From assembly GCF_024345975.1 (NCBI RefSeq), contig NZ_JAGQCD010000002.1, forward strand, positions 160,363 through 224,362: a stretch of DNA of 64,000 nucleotides, given 5' to 3'. Below are positions 43,311 through 51,191 of this stretch, piece after piece. Position numbers and translations under genes: made by a program. The stretch comes from Cyanobium sp. Cruz-8D1 (GTDB lineage: Bacteria; Cyanobacteriota; Cyanobacteriia; PCC-6307; Cyanobiaceae). The first letter of the stretch is position 1. Each line of letters opens with the position of its first letter. A model generated the notes under the pieces. That model was not told the origin of the DNA, did not search any database, and saw nothing but the letters and a program-made list of their open reading frames with translations.

Positions 43311-44228
43311 TCAGGAAATGGGGGCGATGCTGTGCAGCCGGCCAGCAGCGCGGGGGTGCATGACGCCAAAGCCCACGTACCAATCGATCCGGGTGCGGAA
43401 CACAGGCGCATCGGGCACCTCACCGAGGTCCCGCACCGAAATCCCATAACGACCCTGGAACGGGCCCTGCAGACCGGTAACGGCCTGGTCGCCAAAGGTG
43501 CAGCAGTAGATCGAGCTGGTGCCCCCGGCCTCGCCGTAACCCAGCACTTCCAGGCCCTGGGCGTCACGGTCGACGGTGAGGATCTGGCACTCCTGGTAGT
43601 GGTGCACCATCACCCCCAGGTTGTTGGTGGTGACGTTGTAAACGCCCTGACCAACGGTGGCCCGAGCCAAGGCATTGAGCTGACGGCGCATCGCCTTGCT
43701 CATCACCAGGTACTTCATGCCGCCGTAGGAGTTGACCGAATCGATCAGCTCATCGAGCTTGTCGAAATCCAAGGGCCCGCCGCCGTTGTTCAGCGCCATC
43801 TCAGCTCCAGGGGTGAGACGCCTGGCTAGGCCGTCAAAGCCCCTGCCCTGGTTGGCGGTGGCATCGCCATTGACCAGGGCGGCCTCCAGCGTCAACCGCA
43901 TCGAGCGCACCTTCATCTCCACCTGGGAGGCGCGGGCCTCGGGGCCCTGCAGGTCAACGATCGAGCGGTCCACATCCACGTCACCGCCAAAGAGGTGCAC
44001 CGCTTCTGATTGGGGATCAACGACGCCGTAGCTCTGCTTGTAGCCCTCGTTCACGGCGCGGAAGCCCACCGAGGGGAGCTCCTTCTCGACGGAATAGAAG
44101 AGGCCGCCGCCGGCGATGTTCATGAACGGCAGCCAGCTGAGCAGTTCGCCCTCAGCAAAGGTCTTGATCACCGCCAGGTGCTCCAGACGGCTCTCGTACT
44201 TGGCTGCCTCGATCAGGGTGAGGCCCAT
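43311..44228 (-). CDS. Major capsid protein
   Basis: 305 residues forming the phage shell, probably HK97-like. Recognised by a typical capsid pattern: N-terminal arm LIEAAKYESRLEHLAVIKTFAEGELLSWLPF, the region RAVNEGYKQSYGVVDPQSEAVHLFGGDVDVDR, the spine helix part VRSMRLTLEAALVNGD and the C-terminal VFRTRIDWYVGFGVMHPRAAGRLHSI. The ATG at 44228 is preferred over one 30 nt upstream. A TGGCAATAG motif lies 43 nt upstream. It is cut off from the scaffold gene by ~8 kb of cargo. Confidence 0.85.
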   Translation of the reverse strand: MGLTLIEAAKYESRLEHLAVIKTFAEGELLSWLPFMNIAGGGLFYSVEKELPSVGFRAVNEGYKQSYGVVDPQSEAVHLFGGDVDVDRSIVDLQGPEARASQVEMKVRSMRLTLEAALVNGDATANQGRGFDGLARRLTPGAEMALNNGGGPLDFDKLDELIDSVNSYGGMKYLVMSKAMRRQLNALARATVGQGVYNVTTNNLGVMVHHYQECQILTVDRDAQGLEVLGYGEAGGTSSIYCCTFGDQAVTGLQGPFQGRYGISVRDLGEVPDAPVFRTRIDWYVGFGVMHPRAAGRLHSIAPIS

Positions 44229-44271
44229 TGGTGCTGCACTCCCGGGGCCTGGCCCCAATTGACGTCACCGG

Positions 44272-44280
44272 CTATTGCCA
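44272..44280 (-). promoter_or_regulatory. TGGCAATAG motif upstream of the major capsid gene
   Basis: Minus-strand context TTGGCAATAGCCGGTGACG, nearly identical over 19 nt to the copy before the fibre gene. It ends 43 nt before the capsid start codon. Candidate late promoter. Confidence 0.5.
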
Positions 44281-44591
44281 ACGTCCGGGCCTGAGCACAA
44301 ATACTTACGGTCTTGCGTTTTGTGCTGAGCATCGGGGCATCGCATCTGCGGCCATGACCAACCCCAACACCCCATCGGCAGCCCGCCAGGGAGGGTCCAC
44401 CAGCCCGCCCCGCCTGCTGCGTCGCGTCCCTGCAGGCAGCCGGATGCCTCAGGGCTGGCCCACTTCCCATGGGGCCCTGATCAGCGGCGGCCGCTACGAC
44501 TTCCAGCCCGGTGCAGCGCACCTGTGCGCGAATCTGCGCCTGCTCCTGCTCCCGCAGCTGGATTGAGTGCCCAACGGGCCATGCCCACCGC

Positions 44592-44852
44592 TCATGGAGC
44601 CTCTGCGGGATCCTGCAGCAGGGGAAACACTCTGGGCGAGCCAAGGATCAGCAACCAGGCCACGCTGAAGGCAGCGGCCGCCACCCATTGCTGCCGCAGC
44701 AGGGCCACCACGGCGATCGTGCTGGCGGTGACCCGCACGGCCCGCACCGCAAAGCGGATCAGGGCGAGCTTCCGATCGGCCGGCGGAGCGCTCGATGTGA
44801 CTTCTTTCGCGGGATCTGGTGATCGATCTGTCGCGGAATTGTCAGCAGCCAT
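44592..44852 (-). CDS. Small two-helix membrane protein, holin-like
   Basis: 86 residues: a charged N terminus, then two hydrophobic segments (RVTASTIAVVALLRQQ and VAAAAFSVAWLLILGS) and a short tail. Size and topology fit a class II holin, but no endolysin is next to it, so this is only a suggestion. The 300 nt between it and the capsid gene hold a TGGCAATAG motif and a doubtful 70-codon frame (44354-44566, plus strand). Confidence 0.5.
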   Translation of the reverse strand: MAADNSATDRSPDPAKEVTSSAPPADRKLALIRFAVRAVRVTASTIAVVALLRQQWVAAAAFSVAWLLILGSPRVFPLLQDPAEAP

Positions 44853-44888
44853 AGCGAGAGCTTTTGGCTGCCCATGATCGCCACGGAA

Positions 44889-45164
44889 TCAGAGCGCCGT
44901 CGTCGGCAGCGGGCAGAGCAGCTGCACGGGGTGGCGGATGGTGCGCCAGTCACCGTTGCTGGTGCTCACCTCCAGGCCGATGGAGGCCTGGCCCGGGTCA
45001 GGTTCGAATCCAGCCAGCCAGCCGATGGCCTCTGAGATGGCCTCCTCGATCGACTCGTAACGACCATCAAGGTAGGGATGGGGCTGGAGGAAGGCGTCGA
45101 TGAGCCGGTAGGCCCGCCTCGCGTGCTGTCGAGAGAAAAGCATGGGGCCGTTCAGGGGTGCCAT
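44889..45164 (-). CDS. Hypothetical prophage protein
   Basis: 91 residues (MAPLNGPMLFSRQHARRAYRLIDAFLQPHPYLDGRYESIEEAISEAIGWLAGFEPDPG). Alternative starts at 45143 and 45242. No family recognised. Divergent from leader copy D. Confidence 0.5.
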   Translation of the reverse strand: MAPLNGPMLFSRQHARRAYRLIDAFLQPHPYLDGRYESIEEAISEAIGWLAGFEPDPGQASIGLEVSTSNGDWRTIRHPVQLLCPLPTTAL

Positions 45165-45338
45165 CACGGGATCCGCTTGCAAAGCAACTTTGTCCACTGT
45201 GCCGGATGTTGCACTGTCACGCTGAATACCAGGGCGTTGCAAACGGCCGATCAGCAGATCGGCGGCGTTCGTGCAGCCGCCGAAGTGAGCAGCGCGGCGG
45301 CACTGCAGCCACCAGCTCCTGAACGGGCTCCGCTCCGG

Positions 45339-45481
45339 CCCGCTTCATGGTCGGGGGGCGCCTCAAGGGTTTCACGAGCCCGCCGGTGCTGACGTTGGCT
45401 CCGCGGCGCTGCGCATCTCAGTTGTGGCCGGGCCCTTGACCCGCCCCCCGCCGGCAGAGGAGTCCTACGCGGAGCCCTTCC
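45339..45481 (+). promoter_or_regulatory. Structured leader element, copy D
   Basis: GGGGGGCG (45353-45360)/CGCCCCCC (45442-45449) and TCAAGGG (45363-45369)/CCCTTGA (45433-45439) form the outer stem, with two mismatched positions between them. A 9-nt bulge TTTCACGAG (45370-45378) then leads to CCCG (45379-45382)/CGGG (45429-45432). The loop has GACGTTGGCTCCGCGGCGCT, matching copy B. The ATG follows CCCTTG after 43 nt in the context TTCCATGG. Confidence 0.75.
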
Positions 45482-45667
45482 ATGGCTTCTCTGTCCCGCA
45501 AAGCCCACCTGCAGCAGTGCTGCTGGGAGCTGCTCGATGATCTGGCGTTCTGCAGCGAGCGCTATCCCCGGCTGGCTGAGTTGGCGGCTGAGGTGCTGTT
45601 TGAGCAGCAGTCGGCCGCGCCAGCCATGCCCGTTGATCCGGCGCTGGAGGCGTTGGTGCCCTTCTGA
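45482..45667 (+). CDS. Small hypothetical protein after leader copy D
   Basis: 61 residues, helical: MASLSRKAHLQQCCWELLDDLA, then CSERYPRLAELAAEVLFEQQSAAPAMPVDPALEALVPF. No family recognised. The gene is directly attached to the structured leader, like the other three. Confidence 0.5.
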   Translation: MASLSRKAHLQQCCWELLDDLAFCSERYPRLAELAAEVLFEQQSAAPAMPVDPALEALVPF

Positions 45668-45924
45668 GGCAGGCACACCAGCCGGCAGGGCTCCCCGGGG
45701 CCCTGTCTTTCTGCTGCTCGCGGCCGCAATGGACGACTTGCCCGGCATGGCCTGGCAGCCGATCCACCGGGACCCACGACACCACTGGCGGAAGTGGAGC
45801 ACTGGTGGGGACCGGAGCCATCACGGTCGGCGAGGGGGGAGGACTGCACCGCTGCCCCGGCCGTCTCGTCCCTGCGGGCCGCTACAGCCGAGGCCTGACG
45901 CGGGTGTCCCTCGCCTTCCTCGTG

Positions 45925-46137
45925 ATGGCTTCTTCTTTCCCCTGTTGCGAAATCCGCCAGCTGCTGGTGCACGTCTATCCCGGTGGCAGCAAGGCGGGCG
46001 CTGCTGAGCGCCTCACGGTCTTCTATGGCCGTCGTGGTCGCCCGGTCAAAAAGCCCCGCTTCATGCCGGCTGAGCTGGCCCATCAGTGGGCTCGCAAGCT
46101 GCAGGCCCGGCGGCTCGGCACCGTCTCGGTGCTCTGA
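45925..46137 (+). CDS. 70-residue prophage protein, small-protein family member 2
   Basis: MASSFPCCEIRQLLVHVYPGG, then AAERLTVFYGRRGRPVKKPRFMPAELAHQWARKLQARRLGTVSVL: a basic protein with a beta-strand start and helical end, possibly nucleic-acid binding (inference). Nearly identical in sequence to the copy at 50455-50668 and distantly like 30561-30773. Followed by a hairpin and an intrinsic terminator. Function unknown. Confidence 0.6.
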   Translation: MASSFPCCEIRQLLVHVYPGGSKAGAAERLTVFYGRRGRPVKKPRFMPAELAHQWARKLQARRLGTVSVL

Positions 46138-46142
46138 GCCGC

Positions 46143-46192
46143 CAGGGGCTGCGGCCCCTGCCCCGGCGGGCCTGCGGGCCCCCGGGGCTTTT
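46143..46192 (+). terminator. Double hairpin with intrinsic terminator
   Basis: CAGGGGC-TGCG-GCCCCTG (46143-46160) is followed by a longer stem CCCCGG (46161-46166)/CCGGGG (46182-46187) and then C-TTTT. Located right after the stop of the 70-residue gene and before the DoxX-like gene. Confidence 0.65.
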
Positions 46193-46262
46193 CCCTGTGG
46201 GGCAGTAAAGGCATACAGGACAACTCGCGGGCAACGCCCGGACCTTGGCCACCGGCCACACA

Positions 46263-46661
46263 ATGCCCGCAGCAGCCCTCACCCCGATGAACCAGCAGAG
46301 CCACCAGCCCTCGTTGCTGAACCGCATCGCCCGGGTGTTGCTGTGCCTGGTGTTCATCCATGCCGTCATTGGCAAGCTGACGGGCTTTGCCGGCGTGGCC
46401 GGCGCCATTGCCGCCAAGGGACTACCGCTGGCACCGGTGCTGCTGGTGGCGGCCATGGCCCTGATGGCGGTGGGTTCAGCGCTGGTGATCAGCGCCTGGA
46501 AGGCCCGACTGGGAGCGGTGCTGCTGCTGGTGTTCCTGGTGCCCACCACCTTGCTGTTCCACGGAGATGTGGCCGACAGGATGGAGCGGATTCAGCTGTT
46601 CAAGAACCTGGCAATCATGGGCGGTCTGTTGCTGGTGGTCGATCAGGACAGCAAAGGTTGA
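46263..46661 (+). CDS. DoxX-like small membrane protein
   Basis: 132 residues with four hydrophobic helices: IARVLLCLVFIHAVIGKLTGFAGVAGAIAAKGLPLAPVLLVAAMALMAVGSALVISAWKARLGAVLLLVFLVPTTLLF, ending LFKNLAIMGGLLLVV, the DoxX family pattern. These are bacterial membrane proteins tied to redox or stress processes and are not phage structural proteins, so this is cargo. The start is uncertain: a TTG at 46245, ATG at 46263 or ATG at 46287. Confidence 0.8.
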   Translation: MPAAALTPMNQQSHQPSLLNRIARVLLCLVFIHAVIGKLTGFAGVAGAIAAKGLPLAPVLLVAAMALMAVGSALVISAWKARLGAVLLLVFLVPTTLLFHGDVADRMERIQLFKNLAIMGGLLLVVDQDSKG

Positions 46662-46853
46662 AGGGTGGTGATTTCCGAGAATCTGAGAAATTTCCGAGGC
46701 AGCCGGCGCGGGTTTTTGATATTCGGGGGTATACCCCCCTTTTCAGCCTCGATTCGTTCGGCGATTCTGGTTTCACCGGTTCGGGGTTGGCAGCTCTATC
46801 GGTGGCGATGTCGGTTGTGGAACTGGTTGGTTGTGGGAGCGATCATGCGTCCG
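46662..46853. other. Short non-coding stretch with direct and inverted repeats
   Basis: Contains the perfect palindrome GGGGGTATACCCCC (46725-46738), two direct copies of TTTCCGAG about 18 nt apart just before it, and a GT-rich tract. An open frame across it (46665-46877) is not protein-like. It lies at the border between DoxX cargo and a duplicated phage gene, so it could mark a past recombination join. Confidence 0.35.
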
Positions 46854-47207
46854 TCAGCGGCGGCGTTGGTCGGCTGAGCGTTCACCTGCCTGCTCGGCAG
46901 CATCCATCCGCCGGGCAACAGCCGTAGCCCAGCGCCGGCCCGGGTCTCCGCCCCAGCCATCCCAGGCCTGACGGCCCTTGCCGTAGGTCTCCCAGCTGGA
47001 GCCCTGCTTGTCGACTTCGTGACGGGCGAAGTAGCTCACCATCCGATCGATCGTCTGCGGTGAGAGCTCCTGCCGGTGGAGCAGCTGCCGGGCCCGGGCC
47101 AGGCCCACCGGTGTCATGCCGCGGTTGGACGGTGGCTGCTGGGCCCGCCGTTCCAGGGCGCGACGGGCAGCAGCGGCAACAGGAGCCGGCGGCTGAAAGG
47201 AGGCCAT
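46854..47207 (-). CDS. Phage protein, duplicated copy (N-terminally altered)
   Basis: 117 residues: FQPPAPVAAAARRALERRAQQPPSNRGMTPVGLARARQLLHRQELSPQTIDRMVSYFARHEVDKQGSSWETYGKGRQAWDGWGGDPGRRWA. The YFARHEVDK...AWDGWGGDxGRRWA pattern occurs in many phage-associated proteins of unknown role. Nearly identical to the gene at 51192-51578 but lacks its first ~14 residues (MPRRGKDYYRGIS), so this is probably the derived copy. The 297 nt upstream to the AraC gene show nothing recognisable. Confidence 0.6.
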   Translation of the reverse strand: MASFQPPAPVAAAARRALERRAQQPPSNRGMTPVGLARARQLLHRQELSPQTIDRMVSYFARHEVDKQGSSWETYGKGRQAWDGWGGDPGRRWATAVARRMDAAEQAGERSADQRRR

Positions 47208-47504
47208 CTTCCTGCACAGCGCCGTGCTCCCGCGCGGGCCTGCCACTCCTGCCCAGCCTGCGGCTACGCGCGCACTCACCAGTTCCACCGCCAGATCAGG
47301 GCTGAGCGGGGCGAAACCACGGCGTCGAGGTTGGCTTCGCACACCTCGCTGAACAGCTCAGGGGAGAGCAGAAGGCAGCCGCAGAAGTGTAAGGGAAACA
47401 TCAATCGGCAAAGCCCGCGACAGGCCACCTCCAGGTGACAAAGGCGACAATCCAAAAGCAAAAGCAAGCTAAACTCCCAGGCAACCTCAAAGCAATGCTC
47501 CCGA

Positions 47505-48635
47505 ATGGAGCCGCAGGAGCCACCGATTGCGTTCGATCTGTTGCTGGTGGAGCGGCGTGAACGCTTCTCGTTCTGGCACGACGTCGGCTCACTGGTCCAC
47601 AGGCCAGTTCATGAGCGCTATCAGCAACCATCCAGCCTGATGGTGCGCGCCCAGCTGCAGAACATGGGGGAGATCATGATCGGGCAGATGACGTCTACCC
47701 CTCAGTATTTCGAGCGCACCGCCACGATGATCAGGCGGGATCATGTTGACAGTTTTATGCTGGTGCTGATGGAAAGCGGCTCGATGCAGTGGGCCGGCGA
47801 GCAGAATGAGTATCAGGTCAAAGTAGGTGATCTCTTTCTGCTCAACAACCACGAAACCTTCCGTTGTGAATGGAGCGAGCACCAGCAGCTCTACGCCGTT
47901 CTGCCGCGCAGCCTGCTCACCGCTCCCGGCTGGTCGGAACCACACACCGCCCTGCTGCGCTCGGACGACCCCCGCGCCGATCTGCTGCGCCAGCACCTGC
48001 TCAGCCTCTGGCAGATGCAGTCCACAGGATTGAGGCCCCCGAGTCCCCAGCCCAACCTGGGCCAGGGCCTGGCACTGGGCCTGGCAAGCCTGACCCGCAT
48101 TTACTTCTGCGAACCAGTCTCCGCGCAGGGTACTGATCTCGACCACCACCACTCCCTGATCGGCACCATCCAGCAATGGCTGGACAGCAATCTGCACAGA
48201 AGCGATCTCGATGCCGCCAGCATCGCGGCCGCCTTCCACCTGTCGCGATCCACGCTCTATGAGTTGTTCAGACCCTGGGGCGGCATCCGCACCTATCTGC
48301 AGGCGCGGCGGCTGGAGATGGCCCGCGAGATGCTCGAATCGGCTGATTCCCGCCTCAGCATCAGCCAGCTCGCCATCCAGCTCGGCTTTCGCAGCGTCTC
48401 CAGCTTCAGCCGAGCGTTCAGCGATCGCTGGGGCCTCTCCCCGAAACAGGCCCGGCAGCAGGCAGGCGACCAGCCACTCCCAGCCCACCTCGAGCGAGAT
48501 ACCGCATCAGCCACAGCCGCGGGCGCAGCCGACGAAGCCAGCCTGCACGCGCTTAAGGATGGAGCGCAGCGCTATTACAAGGCCGTACAACGGCTCAGCC
48601 GCGATCGAGGGGCGCCGTCGCCGGACGCCAGGTGA
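47505..48635 (+). CDS. AraC-family transcriptional regulator
   Basis: 376 residues. The N-terminal cupin-like sensor domain (ESGSMQWAGEQNEYQVKVGDLFLLNNHETFRCEW) is followed by a C-terminal double helix-turn-helix DNA-binding domain: DLDAASIAAAFHLSRSTLYELFRPWGGIRTYLQARRLEMAREML, then LSISQLAIQLGFRSVSSFSRAFSDRWGLSPKQAR. A host-type regulator, carried here as cargo inside the phage head genes. It could regulate the neighbouring PEP-CTERM gene (98-nt gap) or itself; the ligand is unknown. Confidence 0.9.
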   Translation: MEPQEPPIAFDLLLVERRERFSFWHDVGSLVHRPVHERYQQPSSLMVRAQLQNMGEIMIGQMTSTPQYFERTATMIRRDHVDSFMLVLMESGSMQWAGEQNEYQVKVGDLFLLNNHETFRCEWSEHQQLYAVLPRSLLTAPGWSEPHTALLRSDDPRADLLRQHLLSLWQMQSTGLRPPSPQPNLGQGLALGLASLTRIYFCEPVSAQGTDLDHHHSLIGTIQQWLDSNLHRSDLDAASIAAAFHLSRSTLYELFRPWGGIRTYLQARRLEMAREMLESADSRLSISQLAIQLGFRSVSSFSRAFSDRWGLSPKQARQQAGDQPLPAHLERDTASATAAGAADEASLHALKDGAQRYYKAVQRLSRDRGAPSPDAR

Positions 48636-48733
48636 AAAACCTCGGACGCCAGGTCAACAAACAGCGAAGACTGGGCGAACCTTCTTACCTAAACTCTTGG
48701 CAACTAATTTTTTCCGCTCGGAAAATCTTTGCT

Positions 48734-49477
48734 ATGAAGCTTGCTCGCAACTTCGCATCCGCCGTTGCCCTGACGGCCTCCATCATTCTCAGTATCGGCA
48801 GCAGCCCTGCTCGCGCCGCCACGCCGGCGCCGGTGTTCGGTACGGGTCAAAATCTCAACATCGGCGATCGAGATACGCGCTGGAAAATCATAGCCGCGCC
48901 GCAAGGATTCACGCCACCCGACTCTCAATCAATTGGGTACGATTCGTATGTTGTCAATGCATTCGGACCTTCAACTATTATGGGAACGACTTTCAATTGG
49001 ATCTCCATAAATGATACAGGATTTGATCCCTTTGGAGACAGCAATGAGAGAAATTGGATTTTTGCACAAACATTTACCGTCAATCAAGCAGGCAATTATC
49101 TTTTTGATTTTGAAGTTGGCGCTGATAACGGATTAACGTTATTTGTTAATGGGAATCTGGGAGGGACTCTTGATCAACCCACCATTACAGGCGGCAGCCA
49201 AATTGGCCTTGAGGCCACAAATTTTCCAGATCTTGAGAATAGGGCTGGCACTGTTAACCTCACCGCAGGATCGCACACCCTTTACGCTGTATTTAGAGAT
49301 TTTGGTGGTGGCGCAAGTTTCATTGTTGCGAACAACAATCCTTTCTCCCCCTCCAATAATACTGATGTTCCCGCCCCCCTCCCCCTCTTCGGTGCCGCCG
49401 CCGCCTTCGGGGCCAGCCGTCGCTTGAAGCGTCGCATTCGCCTCGCTCGCCCAGTGGCGCCTGATACAGCAGGTTGA
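48734..49477 (+). CDS. Secreted PEP-CTERM-type protein
   Basis: 247 residues with a signal peptide (MKLARNFASAVALTASIILS, cleaved near SPARA), a PA14-like or beta-sandwich body (NWIFAQTFTVNQAGNYLFDFEVGADNGLTLFVNGNLGGTLDQP) and the cyanobacterial C-terminal sorting signal VPAPLPLFGAAAAFGASRRLKRRIR. Such proteins are exported and processed by an exosortase-type system. Codons 50-210 are clearly AT-richer than the rest of the window, which indicates recent transfer. Not a phage protein. Confidence 0.82.
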   Translation: MKLARNFASAVALTASIILSIGSSPARAATPAPVFGTGQNLNIGDRDTRWKIIAAPQGFTPPDSQSIGYDSYVVNAFGPSTIMGTTFNWISINDTGFDPFGDSNERNWIFAQTFTVNQAGNYLFDFEVGADNGLTLFVNGNLGGTLDQPTITGGSQIGLEATNFPDLENRAGTVNLTAGSHTLYAVFRDFGGGASFIVANNNPFSPSNNTDVPAPLPLFGAAAAFGASRRLKRRIRLARPVAPDTAG

Positions 49478-49501
49478 TCTTCACCCGCGAGCACCGCAAT
49501 T

Positions 49502-50323
49502 TTGAGCTCAGAAGACCCATCCCTCCAGCATCTCTTTCTCTCCTGGAGGCTCGCCTTTCTTGCCTATGTGCTGTTCGGACTGTTCGTCATTCAGGTGCTG
49601 GCGGCGATCGTTCCGGTCCGCCTGATTGATCCAGCCTGGCAGCTCTCGCTGATCAGCTCCCTGCTGGCGATCGCCTACCTCCCCCTGCTCGGCCTCGGCC
49701 TGCTGCATCTCGCCTCCGGCCTCAGCGACTGGGATCGGCGGCTGCGACGTCAGCTGCGCTGGGCGGCTCGCCTGGCCCTGCCGGTGTGTCTGGGTTTTTT
49801 GCTGCTGATCCCGCTCCAGTGGGCAGCGCTCGGCCAGCTCAACAGCAAGGCCGACGGCCAGAGGCAGCGCGAACTCAGCCGTCTCGAAACGCTGGTGACC
49901 TCCCTGCGCCAGGTGGTGCGGCAGTCGGGCAGCACCACTGAGGTCTTCAGTCGGCTGCGGAGCCTCTCGGCACCACCCCCGCCAGCCGCCTATCAATCCA
50001 TGCCGTTGCCGGTGCTGCGCGAAAGGATGAAGCGGGATCTGCTCGATGCCGAACAACAGCTCAACCTTCGCCGCGCCGATGCGGCCCGCAGCCGCTTCTG
50101 GAAGGTGGTGCCCCTCGCCAGCCGCAACACTCTCCTGCTGCTCAGCTTCTGCCTCGGCTTCGCCGGCCTCGCCCAGCGCCGTGGCCGCGAGCTGCCCCTG
50201 CTGCTCGAAACCTTCGATCGGCTGCAGCGTCTGCCGCAGCGCGCCCCCCGCAGCTTGCGCACCGGCAGCCAAGCCGAACGGCAGAATCTGGCCCGCTACG
50301 TGGAGGAGCTCAGCCGCGAATAA
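49502..50323 (+). CDS. HpsJ-like cyanobacterial membrane protein
   Basis: 273 residues from a TTG start. Four membrane helices (LAYVLFGLFVIQVLAAIVPV; LISSLLAIAYLPLLGLGLLHLA; LPVCLGFLLLIPLQWAAL; and near residue 215, TLLLLSFCLGFAGLAQ) flank a charged cytoplasmic or periplasmic helical region. This resembles the HpsJ group linked to hormogonium polysaccharide genes in filamentous cyanobacteria. The assignment is by general likeness only. Cargo between the two duplicated phage units, 24 nt after the PEP-CTERM gene. Confidence 0.6.
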   Translation: MSSEDPSLQHLFLSWRLAFLAYVLFGLFVIQVLAAIVPVRLIDPAWQLSLISSLLAIAYLPLLGLGLLHLASGLSDWDRRLRRQLRWAARLALPVCLGFLLLIPLQWAALGQLNSKADGQRQRELSRLETLVTSLRQVVRQSGSTTEVFSRLRSLSAPPPPAAYQSMPLPVLRERMKRDLLDAEQQLNLRRADAARSRFWKVVPLASRNTLLLLSFCLGFAGLAQRRGRELPLLLETFDRLQRLPQRAPRSLRTGSQAERQNLARYVEELSRE

Positions 50324-50454
50324 GGCCGAAGGCCACCCGCCGCCTCAATTCACCCACACCACGCTGCAGCCCTGCAGGAGCTGAATCAGGTGCGCAGCTC
50401 CGCCTTGGAGGCCGACAGGCTCCCTCAGCCCAGCGGTCCCTTTCCTCTCTCGTG

Positions 50455-50668
50455 TTGGCCTCTTCTTCCCCCCAGCTGCGAAATCCGCCAGTTGCTGGTG
50501 CACGTCTATCCCGGTGGCAGCAAGTGCCCCGGTGCTGAGCGCATCACGGTCTTCTATGGCCGTCGTGGTCGGCCAGTCAAAAAGCCTCGCTTCATGCCGG
50601 CGGCTCTGGCCCATCAGTGGGCTCGCAAGCTGCAGGCCCAGCGCCTTGGCACCGTCTCGGTGCTCTGA
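50455..50668 (+). pseudogene. Second copy of the 70-residue gene, frameshifted in a C-run
   Basis: Almost identical to 45925-46137 (EIRQLLVHVYPGGSK, then ERITVFYGRRGRPVKKPRFMPAALAHQWARKLQAQRLGTVSVL). The start codon equivalent is TTG instead of ATG. A run of six C residues replaces four, making the copy one base longer and shifting the frame before EIRQ. No good alternative start exists downstream. Inactive, or expressed through slippage; the poly-C run is also where sequencing errors occur. Confidence 0.6.
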
Positions 50669-50714
50669 GCCAGCAGGCTCCGGCTGGGGCCGGCGGCCCC
50701 CTCAGCCCTGCATC

Positions 50715-50746
50715 ACCGGCTGCGGGTTCGCCTGTGGCCGGTTTTT
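50715..50746 (+). terminator. Intrinsic terminator after the second small-gene copy
   Basis: ACCGGC/GCCGGT stem with a 16-nt loop, running into five T residues. It is 46 nt after the end of the preceding small gene copy. Confidence 0.65.
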
Positions 50747-50782
50747 CACTGTGCTGATCAGATCAGCCCTGATGATGCCCAT

Positions 50783-50980
50783 CTAGGTATCGATCGAAGG
50801 AGGATCAGGCAGGGAGCGGCTGATCAGCTCCTGGATGATTTCTGGGATGGAGCGTCCACTGCGGATGGAGATTTCCTCGATCTGCGCATAGATCTCAGGC
50901 TGAATCTCCAGATCCAATCGCTGCGGCATCCGGGAAGCATCAAATCCGGACAGCCCCTGCGCGGGGGGGGGGGAGGGCAT
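50783..50980 (-). CDS. Ribbon-helix-helix (CopG-like) protein
   Basis: 65 residues: MPQRLDLEIQPEIYAQIEEISIRSGRSIPEIIQELISRSL is a ribbon-helix-helix DNA-binding domain, so this is likely a small repressor or an antitoxin without partner. The first 17 residues may not be translated (internal ATG at 50929). A run of more than ten G residues lies at its 5' end (about 50962-50973). Confidence 0.65.
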   Translation of the reverse strand: MPSPPPAQGLSGFDASRMPQRLDLEIQPEIYAQIEEISIRSGRSIPEIIQELISRSLPDPPSIDT

Positions 50981-51191
50981 TGATACGCTTGTACTTAAAT
51001 GGTGACGATAGATTATAAGCGGTCCCGCATTTATTGTCCAAGCTTTCTTATGCAAGATTCGCATCGATTTCGTCAGATCGGCTCTGATGCTGGATCGGCC
51101 AGTTTGGTTGGCTTGATCTGGATGTGATCGGTTCGTGTAAGGAATTTCTCCCGAATCAGCAACATCGCTGGATGGCTTGGCAGGCCTGTTA

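Noticed and set aside
44354..44566. 70-codon plus-strand frame between the capsid and holin-like genes
   Set aside because: Pro/Arg/Gly-rich composition without structure, and no terminator or leader like the other small prophage genes; too weak to list.
46665..46877. Plus-strand 70-codon frame after the DoxX-like gene
   Set aside because: It spans the palindrome and repeats, has no protein-like pattern and overlaps the end of the duplicated phage gene.
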